DNA of 64,000 nt. Source: Pontibaca methylaminivorans (GTDB lineage Bacteria > Pseudomonadota > Alphaproteobacteria > Rhodobacterales > Rhodobacteraceae). Where the stretch lies: positions 558,001 through 622,000 of the forward strand of contig NZ_FTPS01000001.1 in the NCBI RefSeq assembly GCF_900156525.1, written 5' to 3'. Below, in pieces: positions 7,926 to 18,110 of the stretch. The translations under genes were made by a program, and so were the position numbers. The notes under the pieces were generated by a model. The model was not told the origin of the DNA, ran no database searches, and worked only from the letters and a program-made list of their open reading frames with translations. Each line of letters starts with the position of its first letter. Position 1 is the stretch's first letter.

Positions 7926-9068
7926 ATGACGCTGGAGCTCGACAGCCGGCTGAACTCGCTCGGTTTCGCCAAGCCGCCGGCCGAGACGCGCGTGGTCGTG
8001 GCCATGTCGGGGGGCGTGGATTCCTCGGTTGTGGCCGCGCTCCTTGCGGACGAGGGCTATGACGTGGTCGGGGTCACGCTCCAGCTTTACGATCACGGCG
8101 CGGCGCTGGCGAAAAAGGGGGCCTGCTGCGCGGGGGCCGACATTCACGATGCCCGCCGCGTCGCCGAGGAACGCGGCTTTCCCCATTATGTGCTTGATTA
8201 CGAAAACGTCTTCCGCGATGCCGTGATCGACGAATTCGCCGACAGCTATCTTGCCGGCGCAACGCCGATTCCCTGCGTGCGCTGCAACGAGCGGGTGAAG
8301 TTCAAGGATCTTCTGGCAACCGCCCGCGACCTCGATGCCGACTGCATGGCGACCGGGCATTATATCCAGCGCCATGCGGGACCGCAGGGGGCCGAGCTTC
8401 ACCGGGCTGTGGATGCGGCGCGCGACCAGAGCTATTTCCTGTTCTCGACCACCCGCGAGCAGCTCGAATTCCTGCGCTTCCCTCTTGGCCATCTGCACAG
8501 CAAGGCCGAGACCCGCGCGCTCGCCCATCGCTACGGGCTGATCGTCGCGGACAAGCCCGACAGCCAGGATATCTGCTTCGTGCCGAACGGCGATTACGCC
8601 AGCGTCATCAAGAAGCTGCGCCCCGGTGCCGCCGACCCGGGCGAGATCGTCCACGCCGACGGGCGGGTGCTCGGCACGCATGAGGGCATCATCCATTACA
8701 CGGTCGGGCAGCGCCGCGGCCTCGGCATCGGCGGGCTTTCGGATCCGCTTTATGTGGTGCGGCTCGATGCCGAAAAGCGGCAGGTGATCGTCGGCCCGCG
8801 CGAGCTTCTGGCGACGCGCGCGGTTCCGGTGCGCGAGATCAACTGGCTGGGCGATGCGCCCTTCGCCAGCCGCGCCGAGTGGCCGCTTTCGGTCAAGCTG
8901 CGCTCGACACGGCCGCCGACCGAGGCGGTGCTGCGCCCGGTTTCCGAAACCGAAGCCACGGTCGAACTGCTCTCCCCCGAGGAAGGCGTCTCGCCCGGGC
9001 AGGCCTGCGTGTTCTATGATCCGGATGGCAGCCGCGTCTATGGCGGCGGCTGGATCTGGCGCGGCTGA
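7926..9068 (+). CDS. mnmA: tRNA-specific 2-thiouridylase
   Basis: MnmA thiolates uridine 34 of tRNAs for Lys, Glu and Gln, taking sulfur from a relay of persulfide carriers and activating the base with ATP. The 380-residue protein has the PP-loop SGGVDSS (28-34), the catalytic cysteine in PCVRCNE (C117) and the persulfide-carrying cysteine in SQDICF (C217), then the TGQ-like [14 protein letters not shown] segment and a C-terminal beta-barrel. The ATG at 7926 follows AGGAGTCGTCC. The last 31 bases overlap the 3' end of the convergent lpxB gene. Confidence 0.96.
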   Translation: MTLELDSRLNSLGFAKPPAETRVVVAMSGGVDSSVVAALLADEGYDVVGVTLQLYDHGAALAKKGACCAGADIHDARRVAEERGFPHYVLDYENVFRDAVIDEFADSYLAGATPIPCVRCNERVKFKDLLATARDLDADCMATGHYIQRHAGPQGAELHRAVDAARDQSYFLFSTTREQLEFLRFPLGHLHSKAETRALAHRYGLIVADKPDSQDICFVPNGDYASVIKKLRPGAADPGEIVHADGRVLGTHEGIIHYTVGQRRGLGIGGLSDPLYVVRLDAEKRQVIVGPRELLATRAVPVREINWLGDAPFASRAEWPLSVKLRSTRPPTEAVLRPVSETEATVELLSPEEGVSPGQACVFYDPDGSRVYGGGWIWRG

Positions 9069-10237
9069 GCGCCGGCGCGGTCGAGCCCGGCAAGCACCGC
9101 CCGCGCGGCGCGCAGCCCCGGCGCCTCTCCCCCCTGACCGAGCCGCTCCATGGTCAGCGCCATCGCCGCGCGTTGCGCCTGCGGCGCGGCGCGGACCTCT
9201 TCCAGCCGCGCGGCAATCAGCCCGGGGCGGCAGTCAGGCCCCAGGCATTCGGGAACGGTGCGGCTCTCCGACACGAGATTGACCAGCGTCACCGTATCCA
9301 CGAGCGCCATGCGCCGCATGATCTGCCAGGTCAGCCACTGGAAATCATAGGCGATCACCATGGGTGTCGCCGCCGCCGCAAGTTCAAGCGACACCGTTCC
9401 CGACGCGGCAAGTGCCAGATCGGCACCGGCAAAGGCCGCCCGCTTCTGCTCTGCCGCCGCCTCCGGCGACAGCCCGCCCGGATCGAGCACCAGGGGCCGC
9501 ACCGGCCAGTTTTCGACCTGCGCGCGCACATGGGATGCGACCGCCCCGGCCGCCGGCAGGACCACGCGGTGTTCGGGGTGACGGGACACGAACTGCCCGA
9601 TCGCGGCGCCAAAGACCGGCGCAAGGCGCGCGATCTCGCCCGCGCGCGATCCCGGCAGCGCCAGCACGTAAGCCCCCTCGAGCCCATGGGCGGCGCGGAA
9701 AGCCGCGATCCCGGCCTCGGTGGCGCGGGGGGCGGCAGCAACGGGATGGCCGACAAAATCGCAATCCATGCCCGCCGCCTGCATGAGCGGCGGCTCGAAG
9801 GGCAGCAGCGCCAGCACATGGTCGATGAAACGCGCCATCTTCGCCGCGCGCCCGGGCCGCCAGGCCCAGACCGAGGGGGCCACGTAATGCACCGTGCGCA
9901 CCTGACGCCGCGGGTCCGCGGCCCGCACCTGCCGCGCCACGCGCAGGCAGAAATCGGGGCTGTCGATGGTGATCAGCACATCGGGCTGCGTGGCAAGCAC
10001 CGCCTGTGCACATTCAGAAATACGCCGCTTGAGTTGCCGATAGCGCGGCAGGACCTCGGCCAGCCCCATGACGCTGAGTTCCGCCATGGGAAAGCGGCTC
10101 GCGAGCCCCTGCGCCTCCATCAGCGGGCCGCCGACACCGTCAAAGGCGACATCCGCAACAAGATCGCGCAGGCCCTGCATCAATGCGGCCCCGAGCGCAT
10201 CGCCCGAGGGCTCTCCCGCGATCAGGAAGACGCGCAT
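9038..10237 (-). CDS. lpxB: Lipid-A-disaccharide synthase
   Basis: LpxB joins UDP-diacylglucosamine to lipid X to make the disaccharide core of lipid A at the inner membrane. The 399-residue protein starts with the GT-B family signature [19 protein letters not shown] and retains the [11 protein letters not shown] and [14 protein letters not shown] motifs, the latter near the active site. It is the last gene of the leftward envelope unit and overlaps lpxI by 16 bases. Its stop codon lies within the convergent mnmA, so no room is left for a conventional terminator before the opposing gene. Confidence 0.96.
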   Translation of the reverse strand: MRVFLIAGEPSGDALGAALMQGLRDLVADVAFDGVGGPLMEAQGLASRFPMAELSVMGLAEVLPRYRQLKRRISECAQAVLATQPDVLITIDSPDFCLRVARQVRAADPRRQVRTVHYVAPSVWAWRPGRAAKMARFIDHVLALLPFEPPLMQAAGMDCDFVGHPVAAAPRATEAGIAAFRAAHGLEGAYVLALPGSRAGEIARLAPVFGAAIGQFVSRHPEHRVVLPAAGAVASHVRAQVENWPVRPLVLDPGGLSPEAAAEQKRAAFAGADLALAASGTVSLELAAAATPMVIAYDFQWLTWQIMRRMALVDTVTLVNLVSESRTVPECLGPDCRPGLIAARLEEVRAAPQAQRAAMALTMERLGQGGEAPGLRAARAVLAGLDRAGAQPRQIQPPP

Positions 10238-11025
10238 GCCGGCTCCCGCTCCCAGAGGAAAAGACCGCGCCGGTCACATTCCGCCACCACCTCGTCGCGG
10301 TGCAGGACCAGCACCCCGCCCGAGGCAACGACGATCCCGTCAAGCCCCGCCAGAACCGCGTTTTCGACCGTGCGGGGGCCGATCGCCGGAAGATCGGCGC
10401 GGCGGTCCTGATCGGGTTTCGGCGCCTTGAACAGGATGCCGCCCCCGCGATCCGGGCGCGCGGCAAGGCTTTCCAGCATCCAGTCGGTGCCAAACAGCGA
10501 TTCAATTGCCAGCGCCTGCCCGCCCTGCACCACGCAGCATTGCCCCACATCGACCCGCGACATGGCCGCGACGATGGCTTCGCCCCGCTCCGCATCACGC
10601 TGCGCGGCCGCATCGGGCTGGCGCCGCGTCGGGCAGCCCTTGCGTGCAAGCAGCGCCGGGGCGATTTCGTGGGCCGCGCGGATCGCAAAGCCCATTTCCT
10701 CGACCACGGTGATCAGCCCGCGCAGCGCGCCATCATCGCCCTGCATCATCGCGCCCTGCAGAAGCGGGATCAGCGGCCGGGTCGCCGCGTCGATCGCGCC
10801 GGGGTCGATCACCGGGCGGGTGATCGCGCCGGCAAGGCAGATGTCCCGCACCCCCCGCGCGCGCAGATCCGCAAGCAGCGTGCCGAAATGTTCAAGCCGG
10901 AACGGAAGATCGACCGCAACGCCCGAGGGATCGTGCCCCGAAAGCGCACAGACCAGCGGCGGGCGGGGCAGCGCCGCGACCAGCGCCGCCGGCAGATCGC
11001 CCGCCCCTGCGATCACCGCCAGCAT
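10222..11025 (-). CDS. lpxI: UDP-2,3-diacylglucosamine pyrophosphatase LpxI
   Basis: LpxI (formerly DUF1009) hydrolyses UDP-diacylglucosamine to lipid X, replacing LpxH in most alphaproteobacteria. The 267-residue protein begins with the nucleotide-binding-like MLAVIAGAGDLPAAL and carries the family's GAITRP segment and the C-terminal block with KAPKPDQDRRADLPAIGP, where the aspartates and neighbouring residues bind substrate and metal. It starts two bases before the lpxA stop and overlaps lpxB by 16 bases, so translation of the three is probably coupled. Its position between lpxA and lpxB fits the pathway. Confidence 0.93.
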   Translation of the reverse strand: MLAVIAGAGDLPAALVAALPRPPLVCALSGHDPSGVAVDLPFRLEHFGTLLADLRARGVRDICLAGAITRPVIDPGAIDAATRPLIPLLQGAMMQGDDGALRGLITVVEEMGFAIRAAHEIAPALLARKGCPTRRQPDAAAQRDAERGEAIVAAMSRVDVGQCCVVQGGQALAIESLFGTDWMLESLAARPDRGGGILFKAPKPDQDRRADLPAIGPRTVENAVLAGLDGIVVASGGVLVLHRDEVVAECDRRGLFLWEREPACASS

Positions 11026-11026
11026 C

Positions 11027-11812
11027 TCAGTCTCCGGGGGTAAGGAAATGGCGATCGCTCCCGGCGGTCACGAAATCGACGATCTCGCGCACATAGTCGC
11101 TCGTCGTGTCCTGCCCGAGCGCGCGGGCGCGTTCGACAAAACTGCCCTGTCCCGCCGCAAGCGCCTGGAAGGCGGCGCGCAGGACTCCGATTTCCTCGCG
11201 CGGGACGCCGCGGCGCTTCAGCCCGACGAGGTTCAGCCCATGCAGCCGCCCGCGCGATGCCTGCACCAGCCCGTAGGGGATCACGTCATGGGTGACCATG
11301 GTCACCGCCCCGATGATGGCGCCCCGGCCGATGCGCACCCATTGATGCACGCCCGAAAGCCCGCCGATGATCACATCGTCGCCAAGCACGCAATGCCCCG
11401 CCAGCGCCGAGGAATTCACCATGATCACCCGGTCCCCGACCAGTGAATCATGCGCCACATGGCAATTGGCCATGAACAGCCCGTCGTCGCCGATCCGGGT
11501 GATGCCGCCGCCGCCGCTCGTGCCCGGGTTCATGGTCACGTGTTCGCGGATCCGGTTGCGTGCCCCGATCACGAGCCGGCTGTGTTCGCCGCGGTATTTC
11601 AGATCCTGCGGGATTTCCCCGATGACGGCGAATGGAAAGATCACCGTCTCGGCGCCGATCTCGGTGTCGCCGGTGATGACGACATGGCTTTTCAGTTCGA
11701 CCCGGTCATGCAGCACGACCTCGGGCCCCACCACGCAGAACGGACCGATCACGACCCCCTCGCCAAGGCGCGCGCCGGGTTCGATCACCGCCGTGGGATG
11801 GATGCCCGCCAT
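11027..11812 (-). CDS. lpxA: UDP-N-acetylglucosamine O-acyltransferase
   Basis: LpxA transfers a 3-hydroxyacyl chain from ACP to UDP-GlcNAc, the first step of lipid A synthesis. The 261-residue product shows the left-handed beta-helix hexapeptide repeats (IHPTAVIEPGARLGEGVVIGP onward) and the catalytic histidine in the CHVAHDSLVGD block. The ATG at 11812 follows GGAAGGACTGAG; longer forms would run into fabZ. It begins 4 bases after the fabZ stop. The C-terminal quarter is the helical part used for trimer packing and ACP contact. Confidence 0.96.
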   Translation of the reverse strand: MAGIHPTAVIEPGARLGEGVVIGPFCVVGPEVVLHDRVELKSHVVITGDTEIGAETVIFPFAVIGEIPQDLKYRGEHSRLVIGARNRIREHVTMNPGTSGGGGITRIGDDGLFMANCHVAHDSLVGDRVIMVNSSALAGHCVLGDDVIIGGLSGVHQWVRIGRGAIIGAVTMVTHDVIPYGLVQASRGRLHGLNLVGLKRRGVPREEIGVLRAAFQALAAGQGSFVERARALGQDTTSDYVREIVDFVTAGSDRHFLTPGD

Positions 11813-11816
11813 CTGC

Positions 11817-12281
11817 TCAGTCCTTCCGGTAATCGACCATGGCCGAGAATTCGGCCTCGGCGGCCAGTTCACCCTCGACCGAGGCGCGGCCGGCGAATTT
11901 CCAGATCTTGCCGCCGGGCTTGCCGCGCAGGGTGGTCACCTCCATACGGAGCACATCGCCCGGGCCGACCTTGCGGCGGAACTTGCACTTGTCGATCGAC
12001 ATGAAATAGATCAGCAGATTGTGGTCGGCGAGATCGAGCGCGGTGCCGATCATGACCCCGGCGGTCTGGGCCATGGCCTCGACGATGGTGACCCCGGGCA
12101 TGACCGGGGTGCCGGGGAAATGCCCCTGGAAATGGGGCTCGTTCATGGTCACGTTCTTGATCCCGATCGCGCCGGTGGTGCCGTCGATGTCGATCACCCG
12201 ATCCACCAGGAGGAACGGATAGCGATGCGGGAGAATGGCCTGAATCGCCTGGATATCCGCGCTCTGCAAAGTCTCTGTCAT
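11817..12281 (-). CDS. fabZ: 3-hydroxyacyl-ACP dehydratase FabZ
   Basis: FabZ dehydrates 3-hydroxyacyl-ACP during fatty acid elongation, competing with lipid A enzymes for the same substrate. The 154-residue hot-dog-fold protein has catalytic H54 in [11 protein letters not shown] and E68 in [10 protein letters not shown]. The ATG at 12281 gives the normal family length; upstream in-frame codons extend into low-complexity sequence and are not credible. It sits between skp and lpxA, an arrangement widely conserved in proteobacteria. Confidence 0.96.
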   Translation of the reverse strand: MTETLQSADIQAIQAILPHRYPFLLVDRVIDIDGTTGAIGIKNVTMNEPHFQGHFPGTPVMPGVTIVEAMAQTAGVMIGTALDLADHNLLIYFMSIDKCKFRRKVGPGDVLRMEVTTLRGKPGGKIWKFAGRASVEGELAAEAEFSAMVDYRKD

Positions 12282-12348
12282 GTTCGGGCTTTCACTGTGG
12301 CAACCGCGCGGCCTAGCTAGCAACCGGGACGGGCTTCGGCAAGACGGG

Positions 12349-13077
12349 CTATTCGCCGGTTCCGCCGCTGTCGTCGCCGTCCCTGGACCCGGCCCCGCTG
12401 CTGCTGTCGCGATCAGCAGCGGCGCCATCATCCCGCGGGTGATCTTCGGCGCCATCCCGATTGCCGTCAGCACCGGCGGCTGCGCCGTCGCCGCTCTGGT
12501 CCCCGGCATTCCCGCCACCGTCGCCGCCACCGTCGCCGTCACCGTCGCCTATGCTCGCGTCGATCCGCCCGATCGCAATGTCGGTAATGTCGGTGCTGTC
12601 GGCGCTCAGGAAGACGCTCGAGCGCTCAAGAATGATGCTCGCGCCGGTTTCGCGCATCAGAGCCACGAGAACCGGACGCACCTGACCAAGAAACTCGCTG
12701 CGAGCCTGTTCCTGCCGTTCGCCGAGTTCACGCGCCTTGGCGTCCTGTTCGCGCCGGATACGTTGCACCTTGGCGTCGAAATCGTCGGCAAGCCTGCGGA
12801 AGGCCTCGGCCTCCATTTCGGCGCGGAGCTGGGTCAGCTCGCGCTCCTCGGCCATGAGTTCGGCCTCGATACGGCGGTTTTCCGCTGCCAGCACCGTTCC
12901 TTCGGATTCGATTTCGTTCAGGACCCGCTGGCCATAGGCGGAATCGATGAAAAGTCGGTCCGAAGCCACGGTGAGGATCGCGCTTTCCGGCAGGATCGCG
13001 CCGTCCGCTTCCTGTGCGGGCGCCGGCGTCGTGGTCGCGAGCGCAAGCGCGAGCGCCGCCGCACCGGTGCGGATCAT
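12349..13077 (-). CDS. skp: OmpH/Skp-family periplasmic chaperone with Gly/Asp-rich tail
   Basis: Skp-like proteins hold unfolded outer-membrane proteins on their way to the BAM complex. The ATG at 13077 starts a signal peptide (cleavage near APAQEAD), and residues 30-175 form the long charged coiled-coil arms typical of OmpH ([21 protein letters not shown]). Residues from about 177 to 242 are unusual: a Gly/Asp/Ala-rich, acidic, repetitive tail absent from standard Skp. The gene follows bamA by 19 bases from its stop, which fits the function. A TTG at 13095 is an alternative start but has no advantage. Confidence 0.87.
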   Translation of the reverse strand: MIRTGAAALALALATTTPAPAQEADGAILPESAILTVASDRLFIDSAYGQRVLNEIESEGTVLAAENRRIEAELMAEERELTQLRAEMEAEAFRRLADDFDAKVQRIRREQDAKARELGERQEQARSEFLGQVRPVLVALMRETGASIILERSSVFLSADSTDITDIAIGRIDASIGDGDGDGGGDGGGNAGDQSGDGAAAGADGNRDGAEDHPRDDGAAADRDSSSGAGSRDGDDSGGTGE

Positions 13078-13096
13078 GCGCCCCGGTGCGGACAAG

Positions 13097-15454
13097 TCAG
13101 AATCTCGCCTGGATGGTCAGGTCGAAGGAGCGCTCTTCATCGTAATCCTCCTTGCTGATCGCCTTGGAGAAGTTGAAGCGCAGCGGCCCCATCCCCGTGG
13201 TCCAGAGCAGCGAGACCCCGACCACATGACGCCACGAGCCGTTTTCGCCAACGATGTCGCCGCCGGTCAGATCCGCATGTTTCAGATCCCAGAGGTTGCC
13301 GACATCATAGAACACCCCGCCGCGAAGCCCGTATTCCTCGGGCAGGCCGAGCGGAAATTCCACGTCGAACCGCGCCACCGCATAGAGGTTGCCGCCGAGC
13401 GCGTCATTGACGCCGTTCGACTGGTCCCGCGGGCCGATCCCGCCCGGGTCGAAGCCGCGGAACGTGTCCGACGTCAGCAGATAGCGATCCACCACGCGGC
13501 TGTGGTTGTCGCCCCGCCAATGGAGCGACCCCGCCTCGAAGGTGGCGCGCAGGGTCACTTCCTCGTTCATGATGCGGGTCTGTGCGACGGCTTTCGCATT
13601 GGTGCGGATGAATTCGTTGTCGCCGCCGAGCCCGGCATAGTCGGCCCCGAGTTCAAGCAGCCAGCCGGCATTGGGATTGAGCCCGGTGCGGCGGGTGTCA
13701 TAGCTGTAGGTAAAGCCGAGCGCCGAGGTGTTGCGCTTGCCCATGGCGATTTCGTTCGCGGTCACAGCGCCGGTCGTGACGGCGTCGCTGCGCGCCTTCA
13801 TCTCGCTCTGCTGCCACGAATAGCGCAGCTGCAGCTTGCTGTCCTCGCCGATCGGGAAGGTCAGCGACGGATTTACGAAGGCGCGGCTCCAGTCATAGGT
13901 CGCGTAGTTCGAGTTGCGCTTGGACATGCCCAGATTTATGCCGAAGGACAGATCCCGCCCAAGCAGGTAGGGCTCGGTAAAGCCAAGCACATATTCCTCG
14001 GTATCCCGCGCCGTGGAGGCGGAGAACGAAAGCCGCTGCCCGCGCCCCATGAAGTTGTCCTCGGACAGGCCGAAGGCGACGCCGAAACCGTCATTGGCCG
14101 AATAGGAGCCGCCCAGGCTGAGCGAGCCGGTGGGCTGTTCCTCGACATCCACGTCGATCACCACCTGCTGCGGGCTCGATCCCTCGTGCGCGTCAACCTC
14201 GGCGTCCGAGAAATAGCCGAGCGCCCGGACCCGCTCGGCACTCTCGCGGATTTCGCGGGGATTGAACGGGTCGCCCTCGGCGATGCGGAACTGCTGGCGG
14301 ATCACGCGATCGAGCGTGGTGGTGTTGCCCTCGATGTCGATGCGCTCGACAAAGACGCGGGGGCCCTTGGTCAGCACGAACTGGACATCAAGCGTGCGGT
14401 TGCGGTCGTTGCGGGTGATGCGCGGCTCCACCCGGAGGAAATCGACCCCCTTGCGCAGGCCGAGACGTTCAAGCCGCGCAATGGAATTCTCCACCTGCGT
14501 CGGCGAATAGATCGCGCCGGGCTTGACCTTGAGCGCGGCCTGGAATTCGGCCGCGTCTGCCTCGGGGATCTCGCTCACGGTGGTGATCTGGCCAAAGCGG
14601 AACTGCTGGCCTTCGGTGATGTTCATTACCAGGTAGAAGGCGTCGCGCTCGCGGGTGAATTCGACATTGGCGCTGTTGACGCGGAAATCGGCATAACCGC
14701 GGGACAGGTAGAAATCGCGCAACACCTGCTTGTCGAATTCGATCCGCTCCTCGATCAGCGTGTCGGAACTGATGAACATGCGCAGCAGCCCGGCCTGCTT
14801 GGTGCCCAGCACGCGGCGCAGCCGGTTGTCGGAAAAGGCGCGGTTGCCGACGAAGCTGACGCGCTCGATCTCGGTGGTGCCGCCTTCGGCGATCTCGAAC
14901 ACCAGATCGACGCGGTTGTTGCTGCGCCGGATGATGCGCGGGCGCACCGTGGCGGCCACCCGACCCTGTTGCGAATAGGCTTCGGCCAGGGTGGCGGCGT
15001 CGCGTTCGGCCTGACCGGGATTGAAGACGCGCCGTTCGGTGGATTCGATGATCTCGGCGAGCTTTTCACTCTTGATCCGGCGGTTGCCCTCGAAATTGAT
15101 GCGGTTGATGATCGGGTGTTCGGTGACCCTGACGAACAGCGTGCTGCCGCGCGGTTCGATCTCGACCGATTCAAAGGCGCCGCTGCCGAGGATGCGCTGG
15201 TAGGCATCGTTCAGCTGCGCCGCCGAGACCGGTTGCCCGGCCTGAATCTCGGTGTAATTGGCGATGGTGGAGGTCGGAATCCGCTGGTTTCCCTCGACCT
15301 CGACGCGGTTGAAACTGTAGTTCTGGGCACTGGCACTGCCCGGCACCAGCGCGGCCGCGAAAGAAATCGCGGCAGCCGATACCGCGCCACGAAGGATTCT
15401 GGCCCCACGGCTGCTCTGCCCGCAGGAGCCATGCGTGAACTTGCCGAGGCTCAT
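13097..15454 (-). CDS. bamA: Outer-membrane protein assembly factor BamA
   Basis: BamA is the essential beta-barrel core of the BAM complex that inserts outer-membrane proteins. The 785-residue precursor has a long signal peptide ending near GSASAQN, five POTRA domains (about 45-430; for example FNRVEVEGNQRI, INRINFEGNRRIKSEKL, VERIDIEGNTTT), then the 16-strand barrel. The C-terminal FDLTIQARF ends in phenylalanine, as required for BAM recognition, and the VGVSLLWTTGMGPLRFNF block contains the family's late barrel signature. The ATG at 15454 follows AGGATTTTACAAG. It lies between rseP and skp in the standard order. Confidence 0.97.
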   Translation of the reverse strand: MSLGKFTHGSCGQSSRGARILRGAVSAAAISFAAALVPGSASAQNYSFNRVEVEGNQRIPTSTIANYTEIQAGQPVSAAQLNDAYQRILGSGAFESVEIEPRGSTLFVRVTEHPIINRINFEGNRRIKSEKLAEIIESTERRVFNPGQAERDAATLAEAYSQQGRVAATVRPRIIRRSNNRVDLVFEIAEGGTTEIERVSFVGNRAFSDNRLRRVLGTKQAGLLRMFISSDTLIEERIEFDKQVLRDFYLSRGYADFRVNSANVEFTRERDAFYLVMNITEGQQFRFGQITTVSEIPEADAAEFQAALKVKPGAIYSPTQVENSIARLERLGLRKGVDFLRVEPRITRNDRNRTLDVQFVLTKGPRVFVERIDIEGNTTTLDRVIRQQFRIAEGDPFNPREIRESAERVRALGYFSDAEVDAHEGSSPQQVVIDVDVEEQPTGSLSLGGSYSANDGFGVAFGLSEDNFMGRGQRLSFSASTARDTEEYVLGFTEPYLLGRDLSFGINLGMSKRNSNYATYDWSRAFVNPSLTFPIGEDSKLQLRYSWQQSEMKARSDAVTTGAVTANEIAMGKRNTSALGFTYSYDTRRTGLNPNAGWLLELGADYAGLGGDNEFIRTNAKAVAQTRIMNEEVTLRATFEAGSLHWRGDNHSRVVDRYLLTSDTFRGFDPGGIGPRDQSNGVNDALGGNLYAVARFDVEFPLGLPEEYGLRGGVFYDVGNLWDLKHADLTGGDIVGENGSWRHVVGVSLLWTTGMGPLRFNFSKAISKEDYDEERSFDLTIQARF

Positions 15455-15577
15455 CTTGTAAAATCCTGTTTCCTGCCCTGTTCCGCGGTCGTGACTAGCC
15501 GGATTAACAAACCTTGTCAAAACCACAGAAGCGCGGGAGACACTTTATTTCATGACTGATGTGCAGGCGGCACGGGT

Positions 15578-16930
15578 TCAGCAGAAGAGATCGTTGCTGA
15601 GCGCGAATATCATGAGCCCCAGAATGAGCGAAATGCCGAATGCCATGAACAGGCGCAGCATCCGGTCGCTCAACGGCCGCCCGGCCACGGCCTCGTAGGC
15701 ATAGAACAGCAGGTGCCCCCCGTCGAGCGCCGGGATCGGGAACAGGTTCAGCAAGCCGATCGCGGTGGACAGCACGGCGATGAACCAGATGAAGCTCTGC
15801 GTGCCCTGGCTGGCCATCGCGCCCGATGCCTCGGCGATGCCGATCGGGCCCGACATGTTGCAACTGCTGATCGCCCCGGTGAGCATGTGCCAGAGCCCGC
15901 TGAGCGACCCCGTGATCACCGCCCCCGTCTGGGCAAACGCGCTGCCCAATGCCTCGAGCGGCCCGGCGGTGCGGGTTGCGGGGGCAAAGGCCATCTCGCC
16001 GGCGATGCCGATGCGCCACTGATTGCTGAAGCCGCCGCCGGCCGCCGGTTCGTCGGTGCGCCGCGGCGTGAGGGTGAAATCCTGCACCTCGCCCCTGCGC
16101 CAGACCTCGATCAGGAGCGGCGCGCCGTCGGAGTCCTCGACCATGTCGCGAAGCTGCTCGAACGCCGTGATCGGCTGGCCCTCCGCCGCCACGATCACGT
16201 CGCCGGGGCGGAGCCCGCTGTCCATGGCGGCGCTGCGGGGCGCGACCTGGGCAATGAGCGGCGGCATGGGATAGGGGCCGCTCACGGTGATGCGGCTCCC
16301 GTCGCGGCGCACGTCGTAATCCAGCACATCATTGACGGGGATCGCAGGCAGGAAATCGCTCCAGCCGGCCGGATCCTCGGCGTCCGGCAGCGGCTCTCCG
16401 GCGATCGCGAGAATTTCGTCCCCGGCACGGAGTTCATAGGCGCCGGCCTCGGGCAGCGGGTTCATGGCGCCGACCGTCAGGGGCTCGGCCACCACGCCAC
16501 GCAACATGAAGATCGCCGCGAAAACCATGATGGACATGGCAAAATTGAACATCGGCCCCGCCGCGACCGTGGCGGCCCGCGCCCAGAGTGGCGCGCCGTG
16601 CATGGTGCGCCGCAGCCGCGCCGGATCCTGCTCTGCAGCGGCCATCGCCTCTGCATCCCTGCCCGATGCGGCATCTGCATCGCCGAGGAATTTCACATAG
16701 CCGCCGAACGGCAGCGCCGCCACCTGCCAGCGCGTCCCGCGCCGGTCCCGGCGCGAAATCAGCACCGGGCCGAAGCCGATGCTGAACACCTCGGCATGGA
16801 TGCCCGACCAGCGCCCGACGATGTAATGGCCGAACTCATGCACGAAAACGATGATCGAAAGCGCCACGATGAAGGCCGCGACGGTGTAGAGCAGCCCGCC
16901 GAATTGCGGAATGAGCGAAAGAATGTCCAA
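15578..16930 (-). CDS. rseP: RIP zinc metalloprotease RseP
   Basis: RseP is an inner-membrane site-2 protease that cleaves anti-sigma factors and signal-peptide remnants. The 450-residue protein has the zinc motif HEFGH (31-35) in its first membrane helix, a periplasmic PDZ region (about 130-310, including SGLRPGDVIVAAEGQPI), and the second catalytic motif LFPIPALDGGH near residue 400 followed by terminal helices. The ATG at 16930 gives the usual compact N-terminus. It begins 4 bases after the dxr stop, in the conserved dxr-rseP-bamA order. Confidence 0.96.
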   Translation of the reverse strand: MDILSLIPQFGGLLYTVAAFIVALSIIVFVHEFGHYIVGRWSGIHAEVFSIGFGPVLISRRDRRGTRWQVAALPFGGYVKFLGDADAASGRDAEAMAAAEQDPARLRRTMHGAPLWARAATVAAGPMFNFAMSIMVFAAIFMLRGVVAEPLTVGAMNPLPEAGAYELRAGDEILAIAGEPLPDAEDPAGWSDFLPAIPVNDVLDYDVRRDGSRITVSGPYPMPPLIAQVAPRSAAMDSGLRPGDVIVAAEGQPITAFEQLRDMVEDSDGAPLLIEVWRRGEVQDFTLTPRRTDEPAAGGGFSNQWRIGIAGEMAFAPATRTAGPLEALGSAFAQTGAVITGSLSGLWHMLTGAISSCNMSGPIGIAEASGAMASQGTQSFIWFIAVLSTAIGLLNLFPIPALDGGHLLFYAYEAVAGRPLSDRMLRLFMAFGISLILGLMIFALSNDLFC

Positions 16931-16934
16931 AATC

Positions 16935-18110
16935 TCAACCAGTCCGTTGCGTCATGGCTTCATCGGCACGCCTGCGTGCCAGATGGTCGGTTGCCATGAC
17001 GTTATCAAGGGTCATTTCGCCGTCGATCAGCGCCGCGTCGCCCTCCATGCGGGCAAGCACCGTCTCGACCACGCGGGCCATGTCGCAGAAACCGATCCGC
17101 CCGGCGATGAATCCGTCCAGTGCGCGTTCCTTGGCGGCGTTGAAGGCGGCGCCGCGCAGCCCGCCCGCTGCCATCACCTCGCGCGCGAGGCGCAGCGCCG
17201 GCCAGCGCCCCTCGTCGGGCGCGGCAAAGCTCATCTGCCCGATCCGGGCCAGATCCAGCCGCTCGACCGGGAGCGCGCGGCGTTCGGGCCAGTGCAGCGC
17301 ATAGCCGATCGCATGGCGCATGTCGGGCACCCCCACATGCGCCATGAGCGCCCCGTCGCGGAAGCCGACCAGCGCATGAACCAGCGATTCCGGGTGGATC
17401 AGCACCTCGATCCGCTCGGGCGCAATATCGAAAAGATGTTGTGCCTCAATTACTTCCATCGCCTTGTTGAACATGGAGGCGGAATCGATCGTGATCCGCT
17501 GCCCCATGTTCCAGTTCGGATGACAGGAGGCTTCGGCCAGCGTCGCATGTTCAAGCCGCTCGGCCGGCCAGTCGCGGAAGGCACCACCGCTCGCGGTCAG
17601 GATGATGCGGTCGACGGCGTCCATATCGGCGCCGGCAAGCGCCTGGAACACCGCCGAATGTTCGCTGTCCACAGGCAGGATCCGCGCGCCCGCCCGCGCC
17701 GCCACCCGGCGCACGAGCGCGCCGGCACAGACCAGCGTTTCCTTGTTGGCAAGGGCAAGCACAGCGCCCTGTTCGAGCGCCGCGAGGCCCGGCCGCAGCC
17801 CCGCCGCGCCGATGATCGCCGACATCACCCAGTCGGAGGGGCGCGCCGCCGCCTCGATCAGCGCCGCCTCTCCCGCCGCCGCCTCGATACCGCTGCCGGC
17901 AAGCCGCGCGCGCAGCTCTTCCAGACACTCTTCATGGGCGGTCACCGCGATTTCGGCCGAAAGCGCGACGGCATCGCGGGCAAGCCGTTCAACATTACGC
18001 CTGCCCGTGAGCGCCACGACCTGATAGGAGTCACGCGCCCGCGCGATCAGGTCGATGGTGCTCTGCCCGACCGAGCCGGTCGCGCCGAGAATGGTGATGC
18101 GCCGTGTCAT
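16935..18110 (-). CDS. dxr: 1-deoxy-D-xylulose 5-phosphate reductoisomerase
   Basis: Dxr converts deoxyxylulose phosphate to methylerythritol phosphate with NADPH, the first committed step of the MEP isoprenoid pathway. The 391-residue protein has the nucleotide-binding GATGSVGQST at the N-terminus, the KETLVCAG motif, the metal-site DSEHSAVFQ segment and the flexible-loop SGGAFRDWP. It overlaps cdsA by 4 bases (ATGA). The matching first enzyme of the pathway, dxs, is encoded 30 kb to the right. Confidence 0.97.
   Translation of the reverse strand: MTRRITILGATGSVGQSTIDLIARARDSYQVVALTGRRNVERLARDAVALSAEIAVTAHEECLEELRARLAGSGIEAAAGEAALIEAAARPSDWVMSAIIGAAGLRPGLAALEQGAVLALANKETLVCAGALVRRVAARAGARILPVDSEHSAVFQALAGADMDAVDRIILTASGGAFRDWPAERLEHATLAEASCHPNWNMGQRITIDSASMFNKAMEVIEAQHLFDIAPERIEVLIHPESLVHALVGFRDGALMAHVGVPDMRHAIGYALHWPERRALPVERLDLARIGQMSFAAPDEGRWPALRLAREVMAAGGLRGAAFNAAKERALDGFIAGRIGFCDMARVVETVLARMEGDAALIDGEMTLDNVMATDHLARRRADEAMTQRTG

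Noticed and set aside
12947-15559. 870-codon + strand open frame opposite bamA
   Set aside because: The sequence is a compositional shadow with no domains, while bamA has full POTRA and barrel features on the minus strand.
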